64,000 bases of DNA from Bacillota bacterium. Its GTDB lineage: Bacteria; Bacillota; Clostridia; DSM-8532. Below the pieces are notes generated by a model, which saw nothing but the letters and a program-made list of their open reading frames with translations, made no database searches and was not told the origin of the DNA. Below, piece by piece: positions 51,238 to 60,139 of this stretch; positions within the stretch are counted from its first letter, which is position 1; each line of letters starts with the position of its first letter. The translations under genes were made by a program, and so were the position numbers. The DNA is taken from positions 62,001-126,000 of the forward strand of contig JAEZJF010000015.1 in the NCBI GenBank assembly GCA_023415825.1, given 5' to 3'.

Positions 51238-52299
51238 ATGGCCGGTAAAGTAGTAGCCATCGACATAGGAAGCAAAAACATTCATATTGCCGAGGGATTT
51301 CAAAAAGGAAATACGGTAGAGATCGAAAGGCTTGCTCAGCTTGCCACCCCTACAAACTCTTATATAGAGGGCAGAATAGAGGATAGGCAGGTCCTCAAAG
51401 AGGTTATACGCAACGGACTTGCCCAGAATCATATAAAGAGCAGAAATGTCGCTCTTTCCATGCAGGGGGCATCGGTTTTAACCAGAGAGCTTGTGCTGCC
51501 CGAAGTAAAAAAGGAGCTCATGCACGGAATGGTCCGGTATGAGATGGAGCAGTATATACCCGATGCCATCACAGGCTATATTGTAGAATTCAGGGTGCTT
51601 GGGACAGTAATCGAGGCAGGCAACAAAAAGATGCGGATACGCGCGGCTGCCATGCCTAGAGATTTAGTTCAGGACTATTTTACCATGCTGAGGGAACTAA
51701 AACTGAAACCTGTGGCATTGGACATCCATTTAAACGCCATATCAAAGCTTTTTGGTTCATCAGCAGAAATTAATGCATTGGATAAATACAGTCCTGACAG
51801 GACTGTCGCCGTCATAGATTTTGGTCATAGAAACACTGTTATCAATATCATCTCTAACGGCATTATTGAATTCAGCCGACCGGTTTCCTATGGCAGCAGG
51901 GATTTGGACACAGCCATAGCGGGTTTTTATGACATACCCATTGAAAAGGCCGAACAGAAAAAGATGGAAGAGCTCATGATTGAAAAGCCGGATAGTCGCA
52001 CTGATGCCGGTAATGGCATCTTTGAGTCTGCAAGGTCGTTGCTCCAGCAGTGGATGTCCGAGCTGCATAAGGTATTCCAGTATTATTTAAGCCGTAATCA
52101 AAAAAACAAGCTGGGTGCACTGTATCTATACGGCGGGGGTTCAAGGCTGAAGGGCTTGCCTGAATACATGAAGCAACTGCTGGATGTAAATACAGTGATC
52201 AGGGTCAATAGTCTTGACAGCGTCCGATTCACAAACGAAGCCCAAGAACCCGATATCGGGAATTACCTTAATGCGATAGGGGCATTGATCAGACTTTAG
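51238..52299 (+). CDS. pilM: Type IV pilus assembly protein PilM
   Basis: A 353-residue actin-like (FtsA/PilM) ATP-binding protein: VVAIDIGSKNIHIAE is the phosphate-1 motif, VAVIDFGHRNTVINI the phosphate-2 motif and LYLYGGGSRLKGLPEY the adenosine motif. It binds the PilN cytoplasmic tail and supports the alignment subcomplex. The start at 51238 has GGGGTG upstream; the 42 extra residues of the longest frame lie over the attenuator hairpin and are rejected. Confidence 0.93.
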   Translation: MAGKVVAIDIGSKNIHIAEGFQKGNTVEIERLAQLATPTNSYIEGRIEDRQVLKEVIRNGLAQNHIKSRNVALSMQGASVLTRELVLPEVKKELMHGMVRYEMEQYIPDAITGYIVEFRVLGTVIEAGNKKMRIRAAAMPRDLVQDYFTMLRELKLKPVALDIHLNAISKLFGSSAEINALDKYSPDRTVAVIDFGHRNTVINIISNGIIEFSRPVSYGSRDLDTAIAGFYDIPIEKAEQKKMEELMIEKPDSRTDAGNGIFESARSLLQQWMSELHKVFQYYLSRNQKNKLGALYLYGGGSRLKGLPEYMKQLLDVNTVIRVNSLDSVRFTNEAQEPDIGNYLNAIGALIRL

Positions 52300-52311
52300 G
52301 GGGGATACGGA

Positions 52312-52875
52312 GTGAACGACCTTAATTTTTTTTCGGAGTACATACGGCAAACAAAAAATGCTTATAAAAAAACAGCGGTTGTCTATGCAATTGCAGCGTT
52401 GGTGTTGCTTTCGGTAATTGGTTCATATGTCATTACCCAGCTAAAGGTAAATGCTATTGAGGCAGAGACTGCCTCAATGAATGAATATTTAAATGATACA
52501 AAGACCATAAAACAGCTTCAGGAAATCGAAGAGCTTAAGCTAAAATTGAAGATACTGTCAGAGTATGGTGCTCAGCTGAATGCTTGTCAGAATAATATAA
52601 ACAAAGCTGATGTGATAAAGAGCCAACTGCTTGAAAAGTTTGACTCAGCCCTGCCGGAGAATGTAGTTATAAGTGCCTTGTCTTATACGCAAAGCAGCAT
52701 AACAGTTAATGGTATAGCTAACGCAAGAGTACCGGCAGCGGAACTATCCTACAATTTATATGGTCTAGGAATTTTTACAGAAGTCCATGTATCGAAAATA
52801 TCCAATGAAGCCCAAGCTGCGGACAGCTACCAATTCGAAGCAGCCTGCGCGCTGAAGGAAGTGATAAGCCAATGA
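52312..52875 (+). CDS. pilN: Type IV pilus assembly protein PilN
   Basis: A 187-residue single-pass membrane protein beginning with GTG. The N-terminal cytoplasmic motif MNDLNFFSEY (PilN-type NLLP analogue that docks on PilM), one helix (about 23-45), a coiled coil (46-105) and a small ferredoxin-like fold make up the protein. It sits between pilM and a pilO-type gene, whose start overlaps its stop by 4 bp (ATGA). Confidence 0.85.
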   Translation: MNDLNFFSEYIRQTKNAYKKTAVVYAIAALVLLSVIGSYVITQLKVNAIEAETASMNEYLNDTKTIKQLQEIEELKLKLKILSEYGAQLNACQNNINKADVIKSQLLEKFDSALPENVVISALSYTQSSITVNGIANARVPAAELSYNLYGLGIFTEVHVSKISNEAQAADSYQFEAACALKEVISQ

Positions 52876-53645
52876 AGCTGACAACAAGGGAAAAAATCAT
52901 GTTAATTGTTTTAGGCATTATCACTGTATTGGCAGCGAGCTACTATTTAATGATAAAACCCCAGCTTGAGAAAATTGACTTGCTTATCATAGAACAAGAG
53001 GCTGTCAGCCAAAAGGTTGATGAGGTAAAGAAGGAAATAGCCTCAGGCGGTAAGCTTAAAATGAGCTTTGAGAATGAAGATAAAAGAATAGCTGAACAAT
53101 CGGCGTGGTTTTACCCAGAGATATTTCAACCCAAGCTTATATTAGTACTGGATGACCTGATTGCAGATTCCGGTATAAAGGTCAGTTCCCTTACCTTTAC
53201 GCCTAGAGATATAGGTGATGTTAATTACGTGGAGCCAAATAGCCACCTGATCCATCCTTTAGAGCCATCGGCAGAAAGCTATAGATTAATGGCAGGAACA
53301 GCCACAACAAAAGGGGCTATAGATTTACTCAATCAAATGACATCAAAGGCTTCCACATCGGGAGCGGCAATACAGGCGAATCCTGCCATTATAGAGAAAA
53401 TGACTGTTGACATTCAATATGATGCGACAGACTACGAGCGGGTCCTTGCATTTATAAAAGGCCTGGAAGCACAAAACCGAACCCTCGTCATTGATCATTT
53501 AAACATGGAAGATGATGGGGGTAATGTGTTGAAGGGAAATATTGCAGTAACCTTCTATTCGCTTCCTAAATTACATGATCAGGATACCGAATACCTTGAT
53601 TGGCCATATAATGATCTATATGGTAAAAGTAATCCATTTAAATGA
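52872..53645 (+). CDS. pilO: PilO-like pilus assembly protein
   Basis: A 257-residue protein with the PilO plan: short cytoplasmic start (MKLTTREKIM), one membrane helix (about 9-27), a coiled coil (28-60) and an extracytoplasmic domain. The sequence is weakly conserved and identity rests on size, topology and position after pilN. It is longer than typical PilO (about 200) by a C-terminal extension ending KSNPFK. Translationally coupled to pilN. Confidence 0.78.
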   Translation: MKLTTREKIMLIVLGIITVLAASYYLMIKPQLEKIDLLIIEQEAVSQKVDEVKKEIASGGKLKMSFENEDKRIAEQSAWFYPEIFQPKLILVLDDLIADSGIKVSSLTFTPRDIGDVNYVEPNSHLIHPLEPSAESYRLMAGTATTKGAIDLLNQMTSKASTSGAAIQANPAIIEKMTVDIQYDATDYERVLAFIKGLEAQNRTLVIDHLNMEDDGGNVLKGNIAVTFYSLPKLHDQDTEYLDWPYNDLYGKSNPFK

Positions 53646-53669
53646 TGATTCTTATTTGAGGTGATTAGA

Positions 53670-54794
53670 TTGTACGAAGATCTGGTAAGAAGCCGGAAAG
53701 GGATGGCTTTGGCTGTTGTTATAATAGTTATGGCCATTGTTTCCATTTTGGGAGTGGTGGTTATGCAGATAAGCGTTGCCGAAACCAGATTTGCTGCACG
53801 GGATGGAAACCGCATGAAGGCCTATTATCTGGCAAGATCAGGGGTTGAAGCGACAACTGCATGGATGCTTAATCCGTCAAACAACGGAGCTTCTCTTATA
53901 GGCAAAACCTCGAATGATGCGACATTGCCGGGGGTAACCGGTGGAACGTATAAAGTATCTGTTACAACAAAATCTTCCACTGAGCTTTTAGTTAAAGCGA
54001 CCGGAGTTGTCAACGGCGTCACAGCCAACGCAGCCCTGATTCTCAATAAAGCCAGTGTAGGAGGATCCACCCCCGTCTTTGAAAATACTATTTATGCTGA
54101 AGAAATAATCATTTTAAATGGACATACGACAATACAAGGAGATATCGCCGCCGGAAGCAATATTGTTACAAATGGTCATCCTACGGTTACGGGAACTTCA
54201 TCCTGTCCGATTGATATCCCTGCTCCCCCGCCAATTTTCCCGGTTGACCCCACAACAGCAAGCGATCTTAATATCAGTCCTGGATCAACCGTAACTTTGG
54301 ACATTGCTGCCGATGAAGATCAGACAATAGCTTATGAAACTTTAGAATTAAAGAATGCAACCCTCGTTATTAAAACCGGAACGACTACCGGCAGTGCAGT
54401 AAATCTTGTGGTTAACAAGCTAGACTTACAAAACGGCACGGTCAAGATTGAGGGAGAAAGAAGATTGCATCTGTTTGTCAAGACAGACGCGGACATTGAT
54501 TCAGACACCAACTATAATGCACCACCGGATGATCCAACCCAGCTCATTATTTTCCTTGCTAACGGAAGCAGTGCATTTATGAATGCAAACAGACATATAA
54601 ACGGGTTTGTTTACGGCCCAGGAGCTACTGTGACAATCAGCGGGAACTATGGCTATACGGGAGCAATCCTGGCCGGAAATGTTGTTTGCAACGGTACACC
54701 CGGTTTTAACTATGATCCGTCTGACGGTGATCCGTTCACATACGATACGCTGCCGGTATTCTTTTATACAAGAGGAAATTGGGTAACAGAGTAG
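53670..54794 (+). CDS. PilX-like minor pilin with repetitive C-terminal domain
   Basis: A 374-residue minor pilin-like protein. The N-terminus SRKGMALAVVIIVMAIVSIL has a Gly before a hydrophobic helix like PilX, where Met replaces Phe and no Glu5 is present. A globular part follows (VTGGTYKVSVTTKSS), then strand-rich repeats (NGHTTIQGDIAAGSNIVTNG) and a Pro-rich turn of the DUF7305/polymer-forming type. The start is doubtful: TTG at 53670 follows GAGGTGAT, GTG at 53661 is the alternative with no ribosome site. Confidence 0.82.
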   Translation: MYEDLVRSRKGMALAVVIIVMAIVSILGVVVMQISVAETRFAARDGNRMKAYYLARSGVEATTAWMLNPSNNGASLIGKTSNDATLPGVTGGTYKVSVTTKSSTELLVKATGVVNGVTANAALILNKASVGGSTPVFENTIYAEEIIILNGHTTIQGDIAAGSNIVTNGHPTVTGTSSCPIDIPAPPPIFPVDPTTASDLNISPGSTVTLDIAADEDQTIAYETLELKNATLVIKTGTTTGSAVNLVVNKLDLQNGTVKIEGERRLHLFVKTDADIDSDTNYNAPPDDPTQLIIFLANGSSAFMNANRHINGFVYGPGATVTISGNYGYTGAILAGNVVCNGTPGFNYDPSDGDPFTYDTLPVFFYTRGNWVTE

Positions 54795-54813
54795 GGCTTT
54801 TGGGGTGGCTGTT

Positions 54814-55170
54814 ATGAAATCGCTGAAAAACAAAAAGGGATTCACTCTTATAGAAATGATCATATCTCTGGCTATATTAGCAATTCTTGCTGCAGCCTTC
54901 CTGGGTGTATTTACCTCAGGCTATTCCGGAATTCTGTCAGCAGGAAAATACAGTCAGACCGGATATGTCGGGCAAAGGGCCATGGAGAATAGAATCGCCG
55001 GTCTGTCCGTTGCCGGTATACCCAATGTAACATCCAGTACCGTTTCAAATGCATCAGTCAGTATAGATTTTGGTGTTACTTCCAATGTTACGGTAACCGG
55101 GAAAATTGAATTGATTAACTGCGATGACGGAAGACATAAAGTTGAACTGGCAACCTTTATTCCAAACTGA
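54814..55170 (+). CDS. Type IV pseudopilin
   Basis: A 118-residue minor pilin. The leader MKSLKNKKG is cut before Phe10; the mature end FTLIEMIISLAILAILAA keeps Glu5. The globular part is short and has two cysteine-free strands until NCDDGRHKVELATFIPN. The ATG at 54814 has GGGGTGG upstream. Probably a component of the initiating minor-pilin complex with the flanking PilX-like and PilW-like genes. Confidence 0.9.
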   Translation: MKSLKNKKGFTLIEMIISLAILAILAAAFLGVFTSGYSGILSAGKYSQTGYVGQRAMENRIAGLSVAGIPNVTSSTVSNASVSIDFGVTSNVTVTGKIELINCDDGRHKVELATFIPN

Positions 55171-55185
55171 CTGGAGGTGCCTTAA

Positions 55186-56292
55186 GTGCTGAGGCTGCTG
55201 CGCAATAAAAATGGACTTACACTGGTTGAATCGGTAGTGACTATGGCGATTATAGGTATTCTCCTTTCAATTGTTTTTTCTGTCCATATCTCCGGCACAA
55301 AAATGACCGGTAAAGGAAGTACCCAAGCCGACGTTCAGAACGACGTACGTCTGGTTGCCAATTATATTACCTCTCAACTAAGAACGGCTAATTCTGTAGA
55401 AATATTATCAGCCCTGCCTGCAACTCTTGACATCCAGAAAAAGTATTTCTATGTAAGCAGTAATACCATAAAGCATTACACGCTGGGAGCGGATAATGAT
55501 CTATTGCACGAGACCTCCGCTGATTTTTTACCCTTGCTTGAGTTCGAGAAAAATGCCAGCAACGGCAAGGTATTGAATTTCACTATTGAATGTACATATA
55601 AAGGTCAGAATTATAACATTGAGTCCGAGATATTAGCACAAAATATTGCTGCTTCCGGAAATATCCAGGGCTTGACCGGAGCGATCGTATCTTACTCATG
55701 TCCCCTCACTGATACCGAAACTGTAATGGTGGACAAGACACGTTTAAAAATCAATGATACCAACGCATTTCTAAATCCTGAAGCAGACGGGAGCTGGACA
55801 TTAAATCCGCCGCCGGATCCCAATCTGTTGAGTTTGCCTTCTACAGGATATAATGGCTCTTCTATCACCTGGTCTTCGAGCGATGAATCTGTTGTCAGGG
55901 ATGACGGAACTGTTTTTAGACCTGGAATAAATGCAGGAAATAAAACAGTAGTATTGACTGCTGAGCTTACGAAAGGCGCTATATTCATGACTAAGCATTT
56001 TACTGTACATGTATGTGATCTGGACCCGCTTGTATTAGGAAACACTGCACCAGCAGCGGTATCCCCTAGTGAGCCATATGAGCATATTTTTACGGCAACC
56101 GGCGGATTTGCCGCGTATTCATTTTCGACTGTCGACACTTTATATGGGCTTACGCTGGATGTAAACGGCCGTTTGTCAGGAACTTTAAATGCAGGGACAA
56201 CGGACTTCAGCTTTATTTTAACTGTGAAAGATGGTCACAGCCCTACGCCAAACGAGGTATCAGAAGCAATAAGCATCATAGCAGCCCCTTAA
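55186..56292 (+). CDS. PilW-like minor pilin with two C-terminal Ig-like domains
   Basis: A 368-residue minor pilin beginning with GTG behind GGAGGTG. The prepilin motif is RNKNG cut before Leu11 (LTLVESVVTMAIIGILLS, Glu15 is mature Glu5). The usual PilW head ends near residue 190. Two further domains follow: an aBig/Ig-like domain (about 196-285; ITWSSSDESVVRDDGTV) and a He_PIG-type Ig domain (about 286-368; FTATGGFAAYSFS, GLTLDVNGRLSGT). Added Ig modules on a minor pilin suggest a tip adhesin. The TAA stop (56290-56292) is followed in the same frame by the ZorA-like reading frame. Confidence 0.85.
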   Translation: MLRLLRNKNGLTLVESVVTMAIIGILLSIVFSVHISGTKMTGKGSTQADVQNDVRLVANYITSQLRTANSVEILSALPATLDIQKKYFYVSSNTIKHYTLGADNDLLHETSADFLPLLEFEKNASNGKVLNFTIECTYKGQNYNIESEILAQNIAASGNIQGLTGAIVSYSCPLTDTETVMVDKTRLKINDTNAFLNPEADGSWTLNPPPDPNLLSLPSTGYNGSSITWSSSDESVVRDDGTVFRPGINAGNKTVVLTAELTKGAIFMTKHFTVHVCDLDPLVLGNTAPAAVSPSEPYEHIFTATGGFAAYSFSTVDTLYGLTLDVNGRLSGTLNAGTTDFSFILTVKDGHSPTPNEVSEAISIIAAP

Positions 56293-58041
56293 TTGAGAGT
56301 CATCACCCACTGTTTGAGGTTTTTTGATGTTCATCCAGAGGAGTGTGAAGAGAAGTTGTTTAACCATTTTTTATATAGCGTTATTAGTTTATTTGGAAGA
56401 CATTTTTATGATCTTTCCGTTCTTTTTTTAGTTCTCCTTACAATATACTGGTATGCCAGCTTTGATCTTCTCCGTCTCTTGAATATCAAAAAAAGCCTTA
56501 TAAAGCTAAACTCTGGTATTATTTCGCTCAAAAGAAACGATAAGGGCAATATTCTCAAAATGAATAACCTCTTTGACACCGATATAAGCAGTGGTCTTAA
56601 AAATGCATGGGCAGCCTATTGCCGCGGCATCAAGCAAACCATAAGTGAAGGAAAGCTTCTGGACATCAAAGAATATTTCAACTTATACAGTATTATCACA
56701 ATACCGGCCAGAAGAAAAAGGGCAGAAGCAATACCGGGAATTCTATCCATAACGGGGATTATTGGAACCTTTCTTGGTATCATGTCAGGACTTTCAAAGC
56801 TTGATCTTGCCTCAGGGACGAAAGACGGAATGAATAGCTTTTTGGATATTATAGCCGCATCTTTTGGCGTTTCAATAGCTGCCCTGGTTTTATCCATACT
56901 GTTCCAGTCAGTTGACAGGCACAATTATCATTCAACGGTTTCAGAACTGAACATGTTTCTCAATCATGTAAGCCAGAAACTGCCCGGGGCTGGCGAATCC
57001 TACGATCTTGAACTGCTCATCAGAGAACAGCGGGGTCAGAAAGAGATTCTTGAGAAGATGGGTGTTAATATATCAGCGCATCTTAGTACCTTTATAGACA
57101 AGGAACTGGTGCCAACTCTCTATCGATCCTTTGATGAGGCCATAAAAACTCAGATAGGTCCATCCATTAAGGCTATGAGCGACATGCTCTGCCAGCTTTC
57201 AGAGGCAGCCAGAAATACTCAGACAGAAGGTATGCAGATCATGGTGGACAATTTCACAAGCAAGCTCATGTCTACCATGGGGCTGGAATTTGAGAAGCTT
57301 GGGGAGCGATTTAAAAGCATTCTGGAGTATAAGGCCGAAGAATATGAGAACATAAACAGGCTTATTGACAATCTTTCAACTCATACAGAACTGCAAAAGG
57401 AAGTCAATACTCAAACCGTTATAGTCCTGGAGACCATTGGCTGCTATCATCGTCAAGCTGTCGAAATGAATGCATCACTTGCTGAGAATATTGAAAAATT
57501 GCGCCTTTTCAATGATGAACTCCGGGAGATACTGAAGTCTGACAGGATATCGGCAGAAGAACTTAACAATCAGCGTCAGGCGATTATGCAGGAAAACAGC
57601 GCATACTTTGGGAAAATGGACGAGCAAATACACAGGTTGCTTCAAGAGATGAATGTTCAGCTTGATGCAGCATTTTTACGTTTTAATGATATCACTTCAA
57701 TGTCTTTTGAAAAGCTGGATCAATCGTTGAATTCCTCCCTGGAGAGTATGTCTGACAATATGAAAGCCTTAACGGAAAATATGGGTGATCAGGTCAGAGA
57801 TATAAGCATTTATGCAAGAGGGATTTCTGAAGAGGTAGGGGCATTGAATAACAGGCTTGAAAGTGCTGTCAAGGAGTTTGGGGACCAGATGAATCAAAGT
57901 GTGATAAAGACTATGAATACCTTTGATGACGAATTGGGGGAGATTTGCAGCAGGCTGGGAAGAGTTATCTCAGATATAAAGGATGCTGTGGAGGAGCTTC
58001 CGGTGATTATAGAAACATTGGGAAACTATAAAAAGGGTTAA
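56293..58041 (+). CDS. MotA/TolQ/ExbB-type channel protein with long coiled-coil tail (ZorA-like)
   Basis: A 582-residue protein in the longest form. One helix near residues 40-60 and a MotA-ExbB domain (about 140-215) with GIIGTFLGIMSGLSKLD and the second pore helix FGVSIAALVLSILFQSVDR are visible. Residues 235-575 are almost wholly helical, rich in Glu, Gln and Lys, a long cytoplasmic coiled-coil tail. That architecture is the hallmark of ZorA of the Zorya anti-phage systems, and the next gene is OmpA/ZorB-like. The start is doubtful: TTG at 56293 directly follows the stop of the pilin gene in the same frame without a ribosome site; TTG at 56356 behind GAGGAG is better. Being last in a pilus operon is unusual. 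Confidence 0.8.
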   Translation: MRVITHCLRFFDVHPEECEEKLFNHFLYSVISLFGRHFYDLSVLFLVLLTIYWYASFDLLRLLNIKKSLIKLNSGIISLKRNDKGNILKMNNLFDTDISSGLKNAWAAYCRGIKQTISEGKLLDIKEYFNLYSIITIPARRKRAEAIPGILSITGIIGTFLGIMSGLSKLDLASGTKDGMNSFLDIIAASFGVSIAALVLSILFQSVDRHNYHSTVSELNMFLNHVSQKLPGAGESYDLELLIREQRGQKEILEKMGVNISAHLSTFIDKELVPTLYRSFDEAIKTQIGPSIKAMSDMLCQLSEAARNTQTEGMQIMVDNFTSKLMSTMGLEFEKLGERFKSILEYKAEEYENINRLIDNLSTHTELQKEVNTQTVIVLETIGCYHRQAVEMNASLAENIEKLRLFNDELREILKSDRISAEELNNQRQAIMQENSAYFGKMDEQIHRLLQEMNVQLDAAFLRFNDITSMSFEKLDQSLNSSLESMSDNMKALTENMGDQVRDISIYARGISEEVGALNNRLESAVKEFGDQMNQSVIKTMNTFDDELGEICSRLGRVISDIKDAVEELPVIIETLGNYKKG

Positions 58042-58055
58042 CGGGAGATGGTAGG

Positions 58056-58802
58056 ATGATCAATTTTATAGACCCTGAAAGGGAAGGAACGCATTACTGG
58101 AATCCCGTTCCAAGCATTCTTTCTGCTGCGGCTATTTTGCTGTTTGTTCTATTTGCCGTTGTTTTTGTTTCTAAGGGAAGTACGTATGGTATTGCACTGC
58201 AGCCGGGTCAGACGGCACCGGGAAATGCAGATGGCGGGGACGTTTTGAAGGCCGGAGAAGGAGATCTCGCAAGCAATGAGGAGCAAATGGACGACAATGA
58301 AGCTGCTATAAACGAGCTTGCCGATATTCGGGCATTAATCATAAATGAACTTACCGACAAGCTTTCCAGCTTGAAGCTGCCAATCGAGATTAACAATACG
58401 ACAGGCAGCATAAGGTTTACAGAGTCTGTTTTGTTCGGTGTCAATAATGACCAATTAAATGATAAGGGCCAACAGTATCTTAAGGCCTTTATGCCGGTTT
58501 ACCTGTCAGTACTTTTAAGCATTGAGAATGAAAAATACCTGGATCAGATTATCATTGAAGGTCATGCGGATGTCGACGGGGATTACCGGTCCAATCTCTT
58601 CCTTTCTCAGGACAGGGCCAATTCAGTTTTGAATTTTATTTTGGAACAGCAGCTCACAGAGATATCCAATGGGATGTCGGCAGTTAAATATTTAACTGTA
58701 AGCGCCAGATCCTATAATGCTCCGGTGCTGGTAAACGGCGCCCCGGACGGAAGCCAGTCACGAAGAGTAGAATTTGTTTTTAATCTCAGGGGAGAAGAGT
58801 AA
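58056..58802 (+). CDS. MotB/ZorB-like protein with OmpA peptidoglycan-binding domain, lacking the transmembrane Asp
   Basis: A 248-residue protein. One membrane helix (about 20-38; SILSAAAILLFVLFAVVFV), an acidic linker (50-100) and an OmpA/MotB-like peptidoglycan-binding domain (about 115-245) with GHADVDGDYRSNLFLSQDRA are present. In MotB and ZorB the helix starts with an Asp that carries the ions (pattern ...DLM...). Here that position is a Ser (PSILS), and there is no acidic residue in the helix at all; the nearest are Glu10 and Asp6. The OmpA domain looks complete. GGGAGATGG and ATG are in order. The gene starts 15 bp after its partner's stop. Confidence 0.85.
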   Translation: MINFIDPEREGTHYWNPVPSILSAAAILLFVLFAVVFVSKGSTYGIALQPGQTAPGNADGGDVLKAGEGDLASNEEQMDDNEAAINELADIRALIINELTDKLSSLKLPIEINNTTGSIRFTESVLFGVNNDQLNDKGQQYLKAFMPVYLSVLLSIENEKYLDQIIIEGHADVDGDYRSNLFLSQDRANSVLNFILEQQLTEISNGMSAVKYLTVSARSYNAPVLVNGAPDGSQSRRVEFVFNLRGEE

Positions 58803-58804
58803 AG

Positions 58805-60052
58805 ATGAGTCTTGAAGAGGCGCTGGATATTACCAGAAAGCATTATCCGTCTTATCTTGAATTCGTTCGGTCGGATCATTCGGAAAAAATAAAACGCATA
58901 CTGGATTCTATTGCTCAGCTTAAGGGAGAAATGCTTGTTAAGTATAGCTTTACGCTTAGAGACAGTGACCTTGAATATGTGCTTCCGGCATTGGTTAACT
59001 GTAAGGACGAGCGGATATGCAATATGCTCGAAGATATTTTAGAACTTAGGTTCAGGAAGAAACTGTACGAACTCAATTGGATCATGCTTCAAATGGATTT
59101 CACAAACAGAAATCTTTTAGAAACCATGAACAGAATGCTTAACTGCCTGAAGAATAAATACCCTCAGGACTATGCCGCTTCACTATTTACCCGGCTTGAT
59201 GCCTTCACAGTTGCTGCATTAAATGAAAATCTTCCCGAAAGCATGTGCAGGGTGCTTGTTGCTGAAAACATTGACATAGATACGTTTTCCAGAAAATATG
59301 CCCTTTTTTCGGACGGTGCACTTGCAAAGAAAATGAGTGAATTGTTTTTCTTAAAATCCAGCAAGAATGGCTTTACAAGAAATAGGGATGTTTTTACAGG
59401 TTTACTGGATGATAAGGATGCACCAGAAGCTGTGCCGCTTCTTGCCTGTTATTTCGAAAAGCTGGAAGTGTATGAGTACTTTGATGAACTTAACTATTCG
59501 TTAATGAGACGTTTCGGGGAGCCTGGGGTATCTGGGGAAAAGGGAAAGGACGATTTTTGGGAACTACTTCCAAAAGCATGCTCTGATAAATTCTCCCGTT
59601 GGCAGGATTTAAAGCGGATAGAATATCATTTTGGAAAAAGCAGTAAAGATTTCATCCTATGGGTCTCGTATATCGATAAAATGAAAAAGGTGGATTATCA
59701 TGAGCACGCCGGATTGCTCTTTATGGATTTCGGACCATTCGTGGTGGTAGATTCAAGGGAAGGTTTTTTAGAAGACGGAATTGAGGGTCTAGATGTGGCA
59801 GATAAAAAGATATCCTATCTTATTGACAGAAAATACTTTGATCATGTATGCGAATCCCATAAGCCGGAGACGGCAGAGCATGACGGGAACCTTTGGTGGA
59901 GGATCATAGCTGGACATATGGTTGATGCCAGGGAGTTGATCATTGAGGACATAAAATCAGAGGTATATAGGGTGGGATACAATAAAGTACAACTGCTATA
60001 CCTCAAGGAGATATTAAGAGTAAAGCTGGAAAACGGCAGAGATTCCCACTGA
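58805..60052 (+). CDS. Unrecognised cytosolic protein encoded with the ZorAB-like pair
   Basis: A 415-residue soluble protein without signal or membrane segment. It is mainly helical, with FWELLPKACSDKFSRW (about 257-272), FILWVSYIDKM and LLFMDFGPFVVVDSREG in the C-terminal third, and HMVDARELIIEDI near the end. It starts 2 bp after the ZorB-like stop with GGGGAG, so it belongs to the same unit. By position it could replace ZorC (EH_signature protein). I do not recognise the family with confidence and see no nuclease, helicase or ATPase motif. No other member follows: the next gene is a small Cys-rich protein. Confidence 0.75.
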   Translation: MSLEEALDITRKHYPSYLEFVRSDHSEKIKRILDSIAQLKGEMLVKYSFTLRDSDLEYVLPALVNCKDERICNMLEDILELRFRKKLYELNWIMLQMDFTNRNLLETMNRMLNCLKNKYPQDYAASLFTRLDAFTVAALNENLPESMCRVLVAENIDIDTFSRKYALFSDGALAKKMSELFFLKSSKNGFTRNRDVFTGLLDDKDAPEAVPLLACYFEKLEVYEYFDELNYSLMRRFGEPGVSGEKGKDDFWELLPKACSDKFSRWQDLKRIEYHFGKSSKDFILWVSYIDKMKKVDYHEHAGLLFMDFGPFVVVDSREGFLEDGIEGLDVADKKISYLIDRKYFDHVCESHKPETAEHDGNLWWRIIAGHMVDARELIIEDIKSEVYRVGYNKVQLLYLKEILRVKLENGRDSH

Positions 60053-60139
60053 TTCACTTTTGGACAATTGGCTCCAAAGATAATATAATTGAGAATGGGT
60101 GAAGGGGAACAGGTTCCTTCCTCAAAAGGAGCATTTTTT

